Of a stretch of 64,000 bases of DNA, positions 1 to 10,962 are shown piece by piece. The position numbers were made by a program, and so were the translations under genes. The DNA comes from Candidatus Dactylopiibacterium carminicum (lineage in GTDB: Bacteria > Pseudomonadota > Gammaproteobacteria > Burkholderiales > Rhodocyclaceae), in contig NZ_MDUX01000013.1 in the NCBI RefSeq assembly GCF_014736495.1, positions 1-64,000 on the forward strand, given 5' to 3'. Positions within the stretch are counted from its first letter, which is position 1; every line of letters starts with the position of its first letter. The notes below the pieces were generated by a model. That model made no database searches. It saw only the letters and a program-made list of their open reading frames with translations, and was not told the origin of the DNA.

Positions 1-52
1 AAAACAGTATTTCATGAAGCTCGGGGCTGTCTAGGAAACCCGGGGCGATTCA
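1..52. mobile_element. Possible terminal end of an IS3-like insertion sequence (partial)
   Basis: Read on the minus strand from position 52, the sequence starts TGAATCGCCCCGGGTTTCCT, which from memory resembles the terminal inverted repeat of IS3-family elements (TGA... ends with a CCCCGGGTTTC core). It begins exactly where the neighbouring binding-protein gene stops resembling its family, and its first three bases supply that gene's stop codon. No transposase is visible because the window starts here. The assignment is an inference from the end sequence and the disruption; a non-IS rearrangement is possible. Confidence 0.45.
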
Positions 53-883
53 GAACGTGTCGGAACGCGTCATTTCGCCCGAGACGAGCGGCGCCTTGAT
101 GCCGATCTGCTTCAACTGTTTGACGAGCGGACCGGATTGGGCATCCGTGCCACCGTAGAAAATGACATCAGCTTGCTTGCTCTTGATGCGCGTAAGGATC
201 GACATGAAGTCGGTGGCCTTGTCAGTGGTGAACTCGCGTGCCACGAGCGTGCCACCAGCAGCCCTGGCAGCTTTTTCGAACTCGTCGGCGAGGCCCTGGC
301 CGTAGGCCGTGCGGTCGTCGATCACCGCGATGCGCTTAGCTGCAAGCTTTTCGACAACGAAGCGCCCCATCACGGAGCCTTGCTGGGTGTCGGAGGTCAT
401 GGAGCGGAAAGTGGTCTTGAATCCCTGCTGCGTGAAGGCCTGGGCTGTAGCCATGGCGATCTGCGGAATACCCGCGTCGGAGTAGACCTTGGAGGCAGGA
501 ATCGAGGTGCCTGAATTGAAGTGGCCGATCACACCGACCACGCCATTGTCGAGTACGCGCTGGGCGACCTGGGTGGCTGTCTTCGGATCAGCCATGTCGT
601 CTTCCACGACGAGTTCGAAGCGCACGGGCTCGCCGCCAATCTTCGGTGCGAGCGCGTTGGCGTCATCGAGTGCGAGCTGAACGCCATTCTGGTAACCCTT
701 GCCATAGTGCGACTGCGGGCCGGTCAGCGGCGCTGAGAAGCCGATCTTGACGACGCGGGCGGCGACTTCCGGAGCGCTACCAGAGGAGGTGGTCGCAGGC
801 TCTTCCTGCTTTTTGCTGCAGGCCCCTAGAACCAGCGTCAGCGCGAGCGCTGATGCGACCACCGTTTTCATTTTTTGCGACAT
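50..883 (-). pseudogene. Branched-chain amino acid ABC transporter substrate-binding lipoprotein, C-terminally truncated
   Basis: Periplasmic type I binding protein of the LivK/LivJ family, which captures branched-chain or related amino acids for an ABC importer. The product starts with a lipoprotein signal peptide (basic start, hydrophobic stretch, lipobox LVLGAC at about residues 17-22). It then has the family N-lobe (KIGFSAPLTGPQSHYGKG) and the start of the C-lobe (FYGGTDAQSGPLVKQLK). It ends at residue 277 just after SGEMTRSDTF, whereas family members run to about 375-400 residues, so roughly the last 100 are missing. The stop TGA coincides with a candidate insertion-sequence end. A GGGAG ribosome site lies upstream of the ATG at 883. 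No transporter permease or ATPase genes are visible. It is probably non-functional unless the missing part lies beyond the insertion. Confidence 0.8.
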
Positions 884-1088
884 GTAAGCACTCCCAAGGA
901 AATGAGTTGCGCAGGATACTGCATGATGGGCCTGCAGTTGGAGGGCAGGCGGACCGCCAGCCCGGCCCGATCGGTGCAGGCTGCTTTGCAGGAACGGAAA
1001 ACCCCGGTTGTTCCCAAGGTTTTTTGGAAAGCCAGAAACGTGCCGTATGTTTTATCAGGCCGCAAAGGAGGAAAATGCGGACGGATTG

Positions 1089-1125
1089 CTTCGCGCCGTG
1101 GCGAAGAGAGGCACCTCCAAGGTGC
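1089..1125 (+). promoter_or_regulatory. Two consecutive hairpins in the dehydrogenase leader
   Basis: CTTCGC (1089-1094) pairs with GCGAAG (1101-1106), and GCACCT (1111-1116) pairs with AGGTGC (1120-1125). Both stems are perfect 6-bp helices and end about 6 bases before the GGGAGG ribosome site of the next gene. Function is unknown; they could affect mRNA stability or translation. Confidence 0.35.
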
Positions 1126-1142
1126 AGGCTGGGAGGAATGGC

Positions 1143-2069
1143 ATGAAGGTTTCAGTGATCGGAATGGGTGCAGTAGGCACCGAAATAGTGGGCTTTCTCG
1201 TCAATATGAGTGAGGTCACCGAGATCGTTGCGGTCGACAAGGTCCGCGAGAAGGCTGAGGCGGAGCTCTGGGATTTTTCGCACACGACGCCTTTCACTTA
1301 TGCCAAGAACCCCACGCTGGTCGCGGGTGGCTTCGAGGAGACGGCAGGCAGCGATATCGTCGTCATCACGGCCGGCGCCCAGTTGCAGAAAGGTCAGACG
1401 CGTGATGATCTGGTGCGCATCAACAGTGGCATCCTGCAGGGGCTGATTGCCTCGGTGGAACGGCATTCGCCGCAGGGCATCGTCATCAACGTGACCAATC
1501 CGGTCGATGTGATGACGCAGGTTATGCTGAGGGCATCAAACTATCCACGCGAGCGCCTCATCTCGGCGGGCACACTGATCGATACGGCGCTATTCCTGCG
1601 CATCCTGAGCGACCATGTGAAGATCGATCCCAAGAATCTGTACGGCTACATGCTTGGCGATCATGGGGCGACCGGCTTCATCCCCTGGAGCCTGTGCCGT
1701 GTCTGTGGCACGGAAGTGGATACCTTTTGCCGTCTCAACGGCTTGCCGCCGGTCGATCGTGAGGCGGTACGGCTCCAGACGCTGGAGGCGGGGTTCCGCA
1801 TCTTCGAACGCAAGGGCAATACCAACCATGGCATTGCTGCCAGCGTATTCCGCATCATCCGCGCCATCGAGGGCAACGAGCAGTCCATCCTGCCTCTGGG
1901 GGTGTTGCTGCAGGGCGAATATGGTGTGGACGATCTGGTGATGAGCGTACCCTGCGTGGTCGGGCGGGGCGGTGTGGAACGCATCCTGTGCCACGAATTC
2001 GCACCTGAAGAGAATGCCGCCTTCCACGAGTCGGAGCGCCATCTGCGCGATTTGCTGGCGCTGGCCTGA
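1143..2069 (+). CDS. Malate/lactate dehydrogenase-like NAD-dependent 2-hydroxyacid dehydrogenase
   Basis: Member of the LDH/MDH superfamily (308 residues, normal length), which interconverts 2-hydroxy acids and 2-oxo acids with NAD. Visible landmarks are the Rossmann glycine motif GMGAVG (7-12), Arg87 in the mobile loop (QTRDDL), VTNPVD (117-122) with the conserved Asn119, Asp147 and the catalytic His174 in GDHG. The usual substrate-carboxylate arginine (Arg171 in dogfish LDH numbering, in the D-S-A-R box) is replaced: the box here reads DTALF with Leu150. Substrate therefore cannot be assumed. The frame stays open upstream to 1008, but the ATG at 1143 follows a good GGGAGGAA site and starts the family N-terminus (MKVSVIG). 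It is transcribed alone, divergent from the truncated binding protein. Confidence 0.8.
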   Translation: MKVSVIGMGAVGTEIVGFLVNMSEVTEIVAVDKVREKAEAELWDFSHTTPFTYAKNPTLVAGGFEETAGSDIVVITAGAQLQKGQTRDDLVRINSGILQGLIASVERHSPQGIVINVTNPVDVMTQVMLRASNYPRERLISAGTLIDTALFLRILSDHVKIDPKNLYGYMLGDHGATGFIPWSLCRVCGTEVDTFCRLNGLPPVDREAVRLQTLEAGFRIFERKGNTNHGIAASVFRIIRAIEGNEQSILPLGVLLQGEYGVDDLVMSVPCVVGRGGVERILCHEFAPEENAAFHESERHLRDLLALA

Positions 2070-2129
2070 GCAAGAAATGAATAGAAAAGGCTGCCCCGTG
2101 GCCTGCTAGTCGATCAGCCAAGACCATGT

Positions 2130-2157
2130 CGTCATTCCGGCTCTCGCCGGGATGACG
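2130..2157. repeat. Palindromic repeat (CATTCCGG type)
   Basis: CGTCATTCCGGC (2130-2141) and GCCGGGATGACG (2146-2157) form a 12-bp stem with one G-T pair around a TCTC loop. It lies between the 3' ends of the convergent dehydrogenase and gcvP genes and could act as a transcription end or mRNA-stabilising hairpin. Its core resembles the element at 5346-5381. Confidence 0.6.
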
Positions 2158-2234
2158 TCAATATGAAAGCGCCTGATCTCGACTGGCCGGCATTGGCCTT
2201 ACGACAGCTTTCTGAACGACTGAAGCCACGAATC

Positions 2235-5126
<2,892 letters not shown>

Positions 5127-5165
5127 AGTTTTAGCAGTTTCTGGGGAAGAAGCTTCGGTACGCTG

Positions 5166-5336
5166 TCAGTGCTTCCGGTGCCGGCGCAGGAAGCGCAGCA
5201 CGAAAAGGGCGAGCCAGCCGCCGATGAGCAGTGCCGTGAGCCATTTGCCACGTGTCAGCACGAGCATGACGACACTCATGCCACCCGCCACAAGCAGGTA
5301 TCTGAGCAGTTCATCGAGTGATTTGCGGCTGGGCAT
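5166..5336 (-). CDS. Small predicted membrane protein within the gcv cluster
   Basis: A 56-residue open frame, MPSRKSLDELLRYLLVAGGM..., ending in a basic tail RRHRKH. Two hydrophobic stretches (about residues 10-28 and 32-50) suggest a helical-hairpin membrane protein with a positively charged C-terminus. It lies between gcvH and gcvP on the same strand, 39 bases before the gcvP ATG, and just after the palindrome at 5346-5381. The ribosome site is weak. I do not recognise the family; a link to glycine metabolism rests on position only. Confidence 0.5.
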   Translation of the reverse strand: MPSRKSLDELLRYLLVAGGMSVVMLVLTRGKWLTALLIGGWLALFVLRFLRRHRKH

Positions 5337-5345
5337 CAGGGTCAG

Positions 5346-5381
5346 GCCCCTTCATTCCGGCTGGCACCGGAATGAAGGGGC
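5346..5381. repeat. Perfect 15-bp palindrome between gcvH and gcvP
   Basis: GCCCCTTCATTCCGG (5346-5360) and CCGGAATGAAGGGGC (5367-5381) are perfect inverted arms around CTGGCA. There is no T-run on either side, so it is not a textbook terminator. It may act as a partial terminator or an mRNA 3'-end protector separating gcvTH from gcvP expression. It shares the CATTCCGG core with the repeat at 2130-2157. Confidence 0.65.
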
Positions 5382-5389
5382 TGATTGGA

Positions 5390-5773
5390 TCAGGCTTCGT
5401 CGATAACCTTGGCGTAGCCGGCTGCGTCGAGCAGGGCATCGATGTCATCCAGATTGGCCGGCTTCAGCTTGAACAGCCAGGCACCGTACGGATCGCTGTT
5501 GACGCTCTCGGGCGAGTCGATGGCGGCACTGTTGGCTTCGATGATTTCGCCGGCTACCGGTGCATAGATGTCGGAGGCTGCCTTGACGGATTCGACCACG
5601 GCCACTTCTTCACCAGCTGTAACGCTGCGACCGGCAGTTGGCAGATCGAGGAACACGATGTCGCCAAGGGCTTCCTGGGCATGGTCGGTGATGCCGATGG
5701 TCAGGGTGTTGTCGGGCTCTTTGCGGATCCACTCATGGGATTCGGTGTAGCGCAGGTTGGCGGGAATGCTCAT
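5390..5773 (-). CDS. gcvH: Glycine cleavage system H protein
   Basis: Lipoyl carrier protein of 127 residues that shuttles the aminomethyl intermediate from GcvP to GcvT. The lipoylation lysine is in [10 protein letters not shown], inside a biotinyl/lipoyl domain of normal length, and the N-terminus reads LRYTESHEW as in the family. The frame is open upstream to 5824. I chose the ATG at 5773 because a GGAGAAA ribosome site lies just before it and the conserved protein begins there. It sits 136 bases downstream of gcvT and upstream of the palindrome and small membrane ORF. Confidence 0.96.
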   Translation of the reverse strand: MSIPANLRYTESHEWIRKEPDNTLTIGITDHAQEALGDIVFLDLPTAGRSVTAGEEVAVVESVKAASDIYAPVAGEIIEANSAAIDSPESVNSDPYGAWLFKLKPANLDDIDALLDAAGYAKVIDEA

Positions 5774-5909
5774 TGGTTTCTCCAGAGATGGGGGAAGGTA
5801 AAGGAATAGGGGTGAAACCCGCATCCGTAGCCTGTCCCGGCGATCAAAAATAGTGAGGATCGAAAGTCGGGGGCGTTTGTATCTCTCCCCCTATCCCTTC
5901 CCTCTGCAT

Positions 5910-6995
5910 TCAAACAAGGATCTTGCCCCGACGCACGAACGGCAGTTTGACGACCCGGGCAGGCAGGCGCTTGCCGCGGATGTCCACCTCCACCGTGTCA
6001 CCTATGGCTACTGCGACCGGTACGCGGGCGAAAGCGATCGAGGCATTCAGGCTGGGGGCGAAACTGCCACTGGTGGTTTCACCTTCACCATGCGGGGTGA
6101 ACACTCGCATGTGGCTGCGAAGAATGCCACGGTCTTCGAGCAGCAGGCCGACAAGCTGGCGTTGCGGTGGAGTGGCTTGAAGCGCGCTGCGGCCGATGAA
6201 ATCGTGGTCGGCGGCGAAATTTACGGTCCAGCCTAGACCGGATTCCAGCGGGCCGACCGTCTCGTCCATGTCCGCGCCGTAGAGATTCATGCCGGCCTCC
6301 AGGCGCAAGGTGTCGCGCGCTCCCAGGCCGACTGGCGCCACACCCTGGGCTGCCAAGGCCTGCCAGACGCTGGCGGCACGCTCGGCCGGGAAGATCAGCT
6401 CATAGCCGGCCTCGCCGGTATAGCCAGTGAAACAGACCATCAGATCGTCTAGCCGGGCAGCCTGGAAATATTTCAACGGTGCGGTGACGGCTTCAGTACC
6501 GGGCAGGGCGGCCCAGACCTTGCACTGTGCGTTTGGCCCCTGCACGGCGATGATCGCCAGATCGCGGTGTGGTGTGATGCTGACGTTGCCCCCCGAGGGC
6601 AGCTTGCGCGCCACTTCGCGCATCCAGGCCACATCCTTGTCGGCGGTGCCAGCATTGACCACGATGCGATAGTCGTCGGATGCGAAGAAATAGACGATCA
6701 GGTCGTCGATGACGCCACCGCTCTCATTGAGCATGCAGGCGTACAGCGCCTTGCCCGGTTCGGTGAGCTTGGCCACGTCGTTGGCGAGCAGACGGCGCAG
6801 GAAAGCCTGGGCGCCCGCGCCAGTGATGTCGACCGGCAGCATGTGGGAAACATCGAACATGCCGGCATCTGCACGTACCGTCTTGTGCTCTTCGAGCTGG
6901 GAACCGTAATGGATGGGCATATCCCAGCCGGCAAAATCGACGAGCTTGGCGCCTGCGGCCAGATGAAGGGCATACAGAGGAGTCTGCTTGGGCAT
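5910..6995 (-). CDS. gcvT: Aminomethyltransferase, T protein of glycine cleavage
   Basis: Transfers the methylene group from aminomethyl-lipoyl GcvH to tetrahydrofolate, releasing ammonia. The 361-residue product shows the family N-terminus [20 protein letters not shown], a MFDVSHM motif, and a C-terminal barrel ending GKILV. The ATG at 6995 is preceded by GGAAGAG. An in-frame ATG at 7013 would add six residues but lies closer to the riboswitch hairpin and has no ribosome site. It is the first gene of the operon, directly behind the tandem glycine riboswitch, so excess glycine is expected to raise its expression. Confidence 0.96.
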   Translation of the reverse strand: MPKQTPLYALHLAAGAKLVDFAGWDMPIHYGSQLEEHKTVRADAGMFDVSHMLPVDITGAGAQAFLRRLLANDVAKLTEPGKALYACMLNESGGVIDDLIVYFFASDDYRIVVNAGTADKDVAWMREVARKLPSGGNVSITPHRDLAIIAVQGPNAQCKVWAALPGTEAVTAPLKYFQAARLDDLMVCFTGYTGEAGYELIFPAERAASVWQALAAQGVAPVGLGARDTLRLEAGMNLYGADMDETVGPLESGLGWTVNFAADHDFIGRSALQATPPQRQLVGLLLEDRGILRSHMRVFTPHGEGETTSGSFAPSLNASIAFARVPVAVAIGDTVEVDIRGKRLPARVVKLPFVRRGKILV

Positions 6996-7016
6996 GGTTC
7001 TCTTCCAGGACAAATG

Positions 7017-7050
7017 AAAAGGGCCGGACTCGTCATGCGAGCGCGGCCCC
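7017..7050 (-). terminator. Terminator-like hairpin in the gcvT riboswitch expression platform
   Basis: On the minus strand GGGCCGCGCTCG and CGAGTCCGGCCC pair with a two-base internal mismatch around CATGA, followed by TTTTCATTT. It lies between aptamer 2 and the gcvT ribosome site. It is the likely switching element: either premature termination or sequestration of downstream sequence when glycine is low. Confidence 0.6.
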
Positions 7051-7228
7051 CATCTGTCTTTGGTACCTGAGAGATTTCAACGCCTCTGCGTTGAGTGCCC
7101 CTTCGGTGGATGCGCTGAGCGCATCGCTCTCCAGATTTGCTGTTTTTCGTTCGGTCCTTTTGCCTGAGCGTTCCCGGGGGGTTGCGCCTTCGGCGGCCTG
7201 AATCATGCCAGCTCTCTCCCGAACGAGC
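7047..7228 (-). promoter_or_regulatory. Tandem glycine riboswitch (gcvT motif)
   Basis: Two glycine aptamers are readable on the minus strand. Aptamer 1 (about 7228-7150) contains GGGAGAG, CCGCCGAAGGCGCAA and ACGCTCAGGCAAAAGGACCGA. Aptamer 2 (about 7138-7047) contains TGGAGAG, CACCGAAGGGGCA and AATCTCTCAGGTACCAAAGACAGA. These match the conserved core of the glycine riboswitch, joined by a short linker. Position directly upstream of gcvT fits the known on-switch role, activating glycine cleavage when glycine is abundant. Exact aptamer ends are approximate. Confidence 0.95.
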
Positions 7229-7283
7229 CGCGACTCTAACCCGAGCCCGGACCGAACTCAAGGGGCTGCGCTAAACTGTTTCC

Positions 7284-8123
7284 ATGAAAGCCTTCAATGC
7301 TGATCTGCACTGTCATTCAACCTTCTCGGACGGGCTCTTGCCGCCGGCAGAGCTGATACGCCGCGCTCACGCCAATGGCGTCAGCCTGCTGGCACTGACC
7401 GACCATGACGAAACCGGCGGCCTTCCTCAGGCTCGGGCCGAGGCGGAAATCCTAGGTTTGCGTTTCGTGAATGGCGTGGAGATCTCCGTTTCCTGGCTGG
7501 ACCAGTCGGTTCATATCGTCGGTTTGGGATTCGATGCAGCCGATCCTGCGCTGCTGGCCGGGTTGGCGCAGGTGCGGGGCGGGCGTGATGCACGTGCGCA
7601 GCGCATGGGAGATGCGTTGGCGAAGATCGGCATCAAGGGCGTGTATGAAGGGGCATTGGCCTACGCTGGCAACCCGGCCCTGGTCTCGCGTGCCCATATC
7701 GCACGCCATCTGGTGAAGATCGGTATCGCGCGCGACGTGGCCAGCGTCTTCGATCATTATCTGGTGCGTGGAAAGCCCGGCTTCGTCGAGCATGAATGGG
7801 CCAGTCTGGAAGAGGCGTTGGGCTGGATCCATGGCGCCGGCGGCATTGCGGTGATCGCCCATCCGGGGCGCACGCGGGTCGACAAGGCCGGCATGGAGGC
7901 CTTGTTTGCCCGTTTCAAGGACCTGGGAGGGGAGGCTATCGAGGTCGTCTCCAGCACTCAGTGTGGCGCGGCTGCGCTGGAATTTGCCCGTGTGGCACGT
8001 CGTTATGATTTCCTCGCCTCGCGTGCCTCGGATTTTCATGGCCCGGGTGAGAGCAGCGTGGATCTCGGCCGGGCCGAGGTGTTGCCGCCGGATCTGACGC
8101 CGGTCTGGTCGCGTTTGGTGTAA
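7284..8123 (+). CDS. rnm: PHP-domain phosphoesterase (RNase AM / nucleoside 3',5'-bisphosphate phosphatase family)
   Basis: Metal-dependent PHP-fold hydrolase of the E. coli YciV/TrpH family, which removes phosphates from nucleoside 3',5'-bisphosphates and matures rRNA 5' ends. The 279-residue product has the PHP metal motifs DLHCHSTFSDG (7-17) and LTDHDE near residue 40, a histidine in AVIAHPGR, and a late metal motif ASDFHGPG. It is divergent from the riboswitch-controlled gcv operon and 33 bases ahead of yciO. The same pairing occurs in E. coli, which supports the assignment. The exact substrate is from the family, not from this sequence. Confidence 0.85.
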   Translation: MKAFNADLHCHSTFSDGLLPPAELIRRAHANGVSLLALTDHDETGGLPQARAEAEILGLRFVNGVEISVSWLDQSVHIVGLGFDAADPALLAGLAQVRGGRDARAQRMGDALAKIGIKGVYEGALAYAGNPALVSRAHIARHLVKIGIARDVASVFDHYLVRGKPGFVEHEWASLEEALGWIHGAGGIAVIAHPGRTRVDKAGMEALFARFKDLGGEAIEVVSSTQCGAAALEFARVARRYDFLASRASDFHGPGESSVDLGRAEVLPPDLTPVWSRLV

Positions 8124-8156
8124 GGTGCGCGCTTTCCGCCGCCGTGTGAATCCATC

Positions 8157-8780
8157 ATGGCTCAGTTCTTCGAGATCCATCCCGAGCACCCCCAGCCCCG
8201 CCTGATCTGTCAGGCGGCAGAGATCCTGCGTCACGGCGGCCTGATCGCTGTGCCCACCGAGTGCGCCTATTCGCTCGTCGGTCTGACGGGAAATGCCGAT
8301 GTGCTGGATCGTATCCGCCGCATCCGTGGCGTGGATGATCGGCACCACTTCACGCTGATGTGTCGCGATCTTTCCGAGATCGCCACCTATGCGCGTGTGG
8401 ACAATGCCCAGTATCGTCTGCTCAAGGCCACCACGCCGGGGCCTTACACCTTCATTCTCGAAGCGACGCGTGAATTGCCGCGCCGGGTGCTCCACCCCAA
8501 GCGCAAGACCATCGGCCTGCGCGTGCCCGAACACGCCGTGATCAGCGCCTTGCTGGCCGAAGTGGGCGAACCCCTGCTGTCGTCCACACTGATGCTGCCG
8601 GATGAGGACGAGCCGCTGGACGAGGCCGACGAGATCCGTTCCCGTCTCGAGAAACTGCTGGATCTGGTCATCGATGCCGGCCGGTGCGGTCGCGAGGCCA
8701 CCACGGTGGTGGATCTGAGTTCGGGCGCTCCCGAGCTGCTGCGTGCGGGCAAAGGCGCTCTTGCACCTCTCGGCCTGTAG
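8157..8780 (+). CDS. yciO: YciO/Sua5/YrdC-family protein
   Basis: A 207-residue member of the YrdC-like fold, which in TsaC/Sua5 makes threonylcarbamoyl-AMP for tRNA t6A. The sequence has the family features GGLIAVPTECAYSLVG (ATP/threonine pocket), the KRKTIGLRVPEH segment and the C-terminal SSTLMLPDEDEPLDEADEI. Sequence layout and position after rnm fit the YciO subgroup rather than TsaC itself. The ATG at 8157 has no strong ribosome site. The M50 protease gene follows after only 9 bases. Confidence 0.88.
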   Translation: MAQFFEIHPEHPQPRLICQAAEILRHGGLIAVPTECAYSLVGLTGNADVLDRIRRIRGVDDRHHFTLMCRDLSEIATYARVDNAQYRLLKATTPGPYTFILEATRELPRRVLHPKRKTIGLRVPEHAVISALLAEVGEPLLSSTLMLPDEDEPLDEADEIRSRLEKLLDLVIDAGRCGREATTVVDLSSGAPELLRAGKGALAPLGL

Positions 8781-8789
8781 AATCGCACC

Positions 8790-9447
8790 ATGAATGAAAT
8801 CATCTACAACATCGCCGTCTGGGCGATTCCAGTGATACTGGCAATCACGCTGCACGAAGCGGCTCACGGCTACGTGGCACGCATGTTCGGCGATCCGACC
8901 GCACACGTGCTCGGGCGCATCACGCTCAATCCACTGAAGCACGTCGATCCGATCGGCACGCTGGTAGTGCCGGGTTGCATCGTGCTGATGAATGCCGTCA
9001 CTGGTGCAGCCTTTCCACCCTTTGGTTGGGCCAAGCCGGTGCCCGTGGATTTCGGTCGTTTGCGCAACCCGAAGGCAGACATGTTCTGGGTGGCTGCGGC
9101 AGGGCCTGCGACCAATTTTGTACAGGCGTTCGCGTGGGCCGTGTGCATCGGCTTTCTGCAACGCATGCAGATGGGGCCAGACAGCTTCTGGGCTGATCTG
9201 GCCTTGCGTGGCATGCTGGTCAATGTCGGGGCTGGCCTTGATCAATCTCGTGCCTATTCCGCCGCTGGATGGTGGCCGCATTGCGGTGAGCCTGCTTCCC
9301 ATGCGCCAGTCCATCGCGTGGTCGCGTCTGGAGCCTTATGGCTTCTTCATCCTGATTGGCCTGCTGTATTTCGGCGCTCTGGACTATCTATTCCGCCATG
9401 TGGCGCAGCCGATCCTGAAATTCCTGCTGTTCTTCGCCGGGGCCTGA
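8790..9447 (+). pseudogene. Site-2 protease family (M50) membrane metalloprotease, frameshifted
   Basis: Intramembrane zinc protease of the M50 family, usually about 218 residues. The first frame gives hydrophobic segments and the zinc motif HEAAH (about residues 23-27), followed by family sequence to VNVG. From about 9232 the homology continues in the next frame with LINLVPIPPLDGGRI, the third M50 motif, and ends at the TGA at 9445-9447. One extra G in the GGGG run at 9228-9231 explains the break: with three Gs the reading would be VNVGLALINLVP. The undisturbed upstream frame runs on into scpA, making a false 493-residue fusion. It could be a real mutation, a sequencing error or programmed slippage. 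Confidence 0.88.
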
Positions 9448-9452
9448 GTTCC

Positions 9453-10271
9453 ATGTTGCAGGTGCCGCAGCAAGGCGAACTGGTGCTCGCCCGCATCCAC
9501 GGCGAGCCCTTGCGCGAACTGCCCACGGATCTCTACATCCCGCCGAATGCGTTGGAGGTCTTTCTGGAAACCTTTGAGGGACCGCTGGATCTGCTGCTGT
9601 ATCTGATCCGGCGCGCCAATCTGGATATCCTCGACATTCCGATGGCTCCGCTGACAGCGCAGTATCTGGTCTATGTCGAAGCGATGCGCTCGAGCAATCT
9701 GGATCTGGCTGCGGATTACCTGCTGATGTCAGCGACGCTGCTGGATATCAAGTCGCGCATGTTGTTGCCCCGGCCGCCGCGCGAGACGGAGACCGAAGAA
9801 GAGGATCCGCGCGCCGAGCTGGTGCGACGGTTGATGGAGTATGAACAGATCAAGCGTGGCGCCCAGATGCTCAATGGCATTCCACGCGTCGAGCGGGATT
9901 TCGAATGGGTTGCGGTGCATGTGGCCGAGAAAACCGTGGAGCGCTTGCCCGAGGTCAGCCTTGCTGATCTGCAGACCGCCTGGTTGGCCCTGTTGCAACG
10001 GGCGCGCCTGCATCAGCATCACCGCATTCAGCGTGAGGAGTTGTCCGTGCGCGAGCACATGACAGGCATCCTGCGCCGGCTGCAGGGCGCCGGCGATCTA
10101 CCCTTCGAGCAGCTGTTCGAATTGACGCATGGTGTGGCCAGCCTCGTCGTGGGCTTTCTGGCTGTGCTGGAACTATGCAAGGAGCGCCTGGTGCGGGTGA
10201 CACAATTGGCGCCGATGGAACCGATCTATGTCCGACTCAACGACGCCACCGAACCCGTCCCTGCTGTCTGA
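9453..10271 (+). CDS. scpA: Segregation and condensation protein A
   Basis: Kleisin subunit that bridges the SMC heads in the bacterial condensin complex with ScpB. The 272-residue product has the family N-terminal segment FEGPLDLLLYLIRRANLDIL and the DYLLMSATLLDIKSRMLLP block, then a C-terminal winged-helix region. I start it at the ATG at 9453, five bases after the protease stop. The longer open frame from 8790 only exists because of the protease frameshift. It overlaps scpB by 44 bases, implying coupled translation. No smc gene is visible nearby. Confidence 0.92.
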   Translation: MLQVPQQGELVLARIHGEPLRELPTDLYIPPNALEVFLETFEGPLDLLLYLIRRANLDILDIPMAPLTAQYLVYVEAMRSSNLDLAADYLLMSATLLDIKSRMLLPRPPRETETEEEDPRAELVRRLMEYEQIKRGAQMLNGIPRVERDFEWVAVHVAEKTVERLPEVSLADLQTAWLALLQRARLHQHHRIQREELSVREHMTGILRRLQGAGDLPFEQLFELTHGVASLVVGFLAVLELCKERLVRVTQLAPMEPIYVRLNDATEPVPAV

Positions 10272-10962
10272 GGAAGCCGAACCGGCGGATGATCTGCTGG
10301 CCAGTGCCGAGGAGATGCTATCGGCCGGCATTGACGTGGCCTTTGCCAAGCAGGTGCTGGAGGCCGCGCTGCTATCCACGGCCGAGCCGTTGCCGCTGAG
10401 TATCTTGCGCCGCGCTTTCGAACCGGATCTTGGAACTCCCGTGCTGCAGCGCTTGCTGGCCGATCTGCAAGCCGACTGGCGTGGCCGACCGGCGGAGCTT
10501 GTCCGGCTGGCCAGCGGCTGGCGTTTCCAGACACGCGAGGATCTGCAGCCTTGGCTAGAGCGTCTTAAGGACACCCGGGCGCCGCGTTATTCGCGCGCAG
10601 TGCTGGAAACCTTGGCAATCATCGTGTATCGTCAGCCCGTCACGCGTGGAGACATCGAAGATATTCGCGGCGTGACCGTTTCCAGCCAGATCATAAAATT
10701 GCTGGAAACCCGGGGCTGGATCGACACGATCGGCCATCGCGACACTCCGGGCCGCCCGGCCCTTTATGCCACCACCCGAAAATTTCTCGATGATCTCGGC
10801 CTGCGTAGCCTGACCGAGTTGCCTCCACTGGCCGAGCTTGAAGGAGTATTAGACCTTGTCGACACCGCAGAAGCCGCGTCGTCCGCGTCCGCACAACCAG
10901 AAGAAGAACAGTCCGTTGCGCCGTCCCCAGCCGAAGACGCTGGCCCCGGCTCCGGAAATTGA
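10228..10962 (+). CDS. scpB: Segregation and condensation protein B
   Basis: Winged-helix partner of ScpA in the SMC condensin complex that organises and segregates the chromosome. The 244-residue product carries tandem winged-helix sequence, including [28 protein letters not shown] and the following [19 protein letters not shown]. An acidic, alanine-rich tail follows. It starts inside the end of scpA, and its last 107 bases overlap the proposed start of rluB in another frame. The extended acidic tail may simply reflect that overlap. Confidence 0.92.
   Translation: MSDSTTPPNPSLLSEEAEPADDLLASAEEMLSAGIDVAFAKQVLEAALLSTAEPLPLSILRRAFEPDLGTPVLQRLLADLQADWRGRPAELVRLASGWRFQTREDLQPWLERLKDTRAPRYSRAVLETLAIIVYRQPVTRGDIEDIRGVTVSSQIIKLLETRGWIDTIGHRDTPGRPALYATTRKFLDDLGLRSLTELPPLAELEGVLDLVDTAEAASSASAQPEEEQSVAPSPAEDAGPGSGN

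Noticed and set aside
7452-9314. 620-residue minus-strand open frame
   Set aside because: It is antisense across rnm, yciO and the protease, and those plus-strand genes show clear family motifs.
8790-10271. Single 493-residue protease-ScpA fusion gene
   Set aside because: The middle is nonsense between two family matches; a 1-base frameshift explains it, so two genes are annotated.
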